This document shows, piece by piece, positions 61,950-64,000 of a stretch of 64,000 nucleotides of DNA. The position numbers were made by a program, and so were the translations under genes. Position 1 is the stretch's first letter; each line of letters starts with the position of its first letter. Source of the stretch: Mytilus galloprovincialis. Its lineage: Eukaryota > Mollusca > Bivalvia > Mytilida > Mytilidae. The stretch is taken from contig NC_134851.1 in the NCBI RefSeq assembly GCF_965363235.1, positions 24,043,847-24,107,846 of the forward strand, read 5' to 3'. The notes under the pieces are model-generated. The model was given only the letters and a program-made list of their open reading frames with translations, had not been told where the DNA came from and searched no databases.

Positions 61950-62428
61950 CGGAAAAAATAGTTAACGCCATTTTTCAATGGTAATCTCTGAACTATGGAC
62001 ACCCCAAGGGTGACTGGGGTATAGAAATATGGTCCCTTGGTCTTCTCACGACCGGCAGTAAAACGCTTGCCGAAGTGGGGCGTCCGTTTGGATGTGAGGG
62101 ATGAATCAAGTTCGCAGTCACGTCCGGTCAGAAGGGGGACGTTATATCCGATGCCTCGTGTAAAGAGTACCACGCTCTTTGCACGTTAAGAACCCTTGCA
62201 ACAACTCTTTGATGGATCCGTTGATGGCTTGCTGCAAGGCAGAATTTCTGTCCCTATCCAATATATCTTCATTTTCCAGTGGCAGAGTCCAAATTTCCCC
62301 GACCATCATCCCAGATGGCCTCTATTGTATCAACCTACCTATTGTATTTATTGTGAACTTGTTCTCGTCCTGAATATGCATGACATATTTGCCACTGGAC
62401 GTTAAGCAACCAACAATCAATCAATCTA
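61950..62428. repeat. GC-richer dispersed-type repeat with caatc tail
   Basis: Base composition rises abruptly (accccaagggtgactgggg, cgaagtggggcgtccg, ctttgcacgttaagaaccc) and ends in gttaagcaaccaac and a (aatc)n tail. I recall similar words from bivalve repeats. Overlapping 64-106-codon frames on both strands show no recognised domain. A SINE or retroelement 3' end with a short tail is the most likely reading. Confidence 0.4.
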
Positions 62429-64000
62429 AACTATGAAAGGAAAATAAATAACAGAGTACACAATCTCGTATTCTGTAATAAAGTCAAGAAAAATAACTGT
62501 TTGCAGCGCAAAACAGTCAGAAGTAAATATTCATTTGAAAGGATAAACTTAAGATATACCAACATGTTATAATTTAACAACCTGGTTTACAAAAATATAT
62601 ATAAGCGACTTCCATCATGAAAATTTTCTCATTTTCCAATCAAATTATGTAATGCAGAACACCGATAACTTATTCAGAAGAGTCGAGGAAAAAATAGGAG
62701 CAACTTTTTAAAAAAAAATCGTTTTTATCGAAATCTTCTTTATGTTCCTTATTAAACAGATGACACCTCTTTTTTATACGAACCAATTTGACGTATTGCA
62801 TATAGACTAGGTGTGCGTCTTACTCAAAAAAATTACGAATCTTGTTTTATGAATGCGAAGTGTGATCAAGTCTTGGTTTACTCCGTTAAAAAAGTTGAAG
62901 GTTTGCTCTGAAAAAAAATAGTTCTTTATAAGAAATGACATGGAATACTGACGATAAAAAACAAACAAGATACATTCAATGGGTTATATCATAATAAAGT
63001 GGAAACATTTACTCAATTAGTCTGTTAGCAACAAACACAAAGCCAAACGGAAAACAGTTTTATAGTCCTGGAATGACATTTTACCGGGTCAGTATTTTAC
63101 ATCGTCATAAAAATTAAAAATGGACAATGCAACGGATTCGTACAGAATCATTACTTGTAATAGGAACTAGTATGTAAATCAATATTATATAAAATGGTAT
63201 CAATCTGAATGATGCTTTTTGTATCCTGGAACGCCTCACTGTTTAATGTACATCCGGCGTTGAGGGAAAGTGCATTTGGTGAACGGGAAGTTTTAGCGCC
63301 CGATGGAATTGTTTTAAAATTCTTTTTGTCGTAAGAACTATTGATATTGGAAATGTTGCTTTTATTTGCATTTTTAGATAAAAACAGACATTTTCATCAG
63401 AGGAGCTGACAAGATATGTCGTAGACTCAATAAAGCTGAAAATTATTATAAAATAAAAAAATCAGAAAAGTCTAAATTTTAGAAATAATAATATAAATTA
63501 TCATACAAGTATTATCAATGCTCGTTCATATAATCATAATTTAAGTTATAATTAATATCCTAACCAATTAGAGCACGAAGCATATTAATACTTTACTAAA
63601 TAATAAATAAAACAGATATATTCTCCAAAATTTAAAAACATTATAATTTAAACAAACTGACCTGTTTGGAGACAATCAAGTCGTCATTAATGCGAGACGA
63701 AAAACTACATAACGACTATCTTATGTTGAAAATTCAAAAAATCTACTTCTAACATTCTAAAACGACTTCTATTATAAAAGCAGAATTGAGTCAATATTGA
63801 TCGATACAACTGACTTGAAAGAAAAATTAAATCTACCTAAAGAACAAACCAAATACATAATCATTTCATGAATGTCAACTTGTCACGTTTTTTCCAATTA
63901 ATTTGTACTTGTAGCAGTAGAAATAAAGCTTTTCCACGATTATATCATATATCATCATTGCTGTTACGTCCTTATTTCTATTTACTGACTGTAGTTTTCT
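62429..64000. other. Intergenic, no feature recognised
   Basis: A/T-rich, no gene or repeat supported up to the window edge. Confidence 0.4.

Noticed and set aside
61853..62405. Overlapping ORFs up to 106 codons on both strands
   Set aside because: They lie in a GC-richer repeat, where chance ORFs lengthen, and show no recognisable domain.

Overview
The window looks like nuclear DNA of a marine bivalve, most likely a Mytilus-type mussel. It is about two-thirds A+T, long ORFs are absent, genes are split by GT..AG introns, and most of the sequence is built from short dispersed repeats of the kind that crowd mussel genomes. Nothing prokaryotic (operons, Shine-Dalgarno sites, dense ORFs) is present. 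The species call is inference; no database search was possible.

Layout. 1-17.5 kb: a locally triplicated, gene-free segment (copies at 1-9638, 9639-16458 and a partial third copy to about 17533). Copy 1 carries an extra 2.57 kb block. Copies 1 and 2 each contain a dispersed repeat with a near-perfect minimal type I hammerhead ribozyme core. 17.5-29.7 kb: repeat-rich intergenic DNA with TTAA-bounded MITE-like elements, a LINE C-terminal remnant, and two large inverted repeats. 29.7-40.1 kb (+ strand): a six-coding-exon rhodopsin-class GPCR (334 aa). Its 4.9-kb second intron is swollen by a composite satellite block. 40.1-51.8 kb: intergenic, with a possible TIR element, a minus-strand LINE remnant, an unrecognised duplicated ORF, and a tandem dimer of an approximately 1.04-kb repeat studded with X-box (RFX-type) motifs. 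51.8-57.3 kb (- strand): a second GPCR (331 aa) with the same exon number, phases and almost the same exon lengths. 57.3-64 kb: further dispersed repeats, including a degenerate hammerhead-repeat copy and a clean TTAA MITE.

The two receptors point toward each other (convergent, tail to tail) and share introns and 3'UTR as well as exons, so they arose by an inverted genomic duplication. By sequence they sit near the vasopressin/neuropeptide S/CCAP receptor branch of class A GPCRs; the ligand cannot be told from sequence. No rRNA, tRNA, CRISPR array or complete transposase was found.
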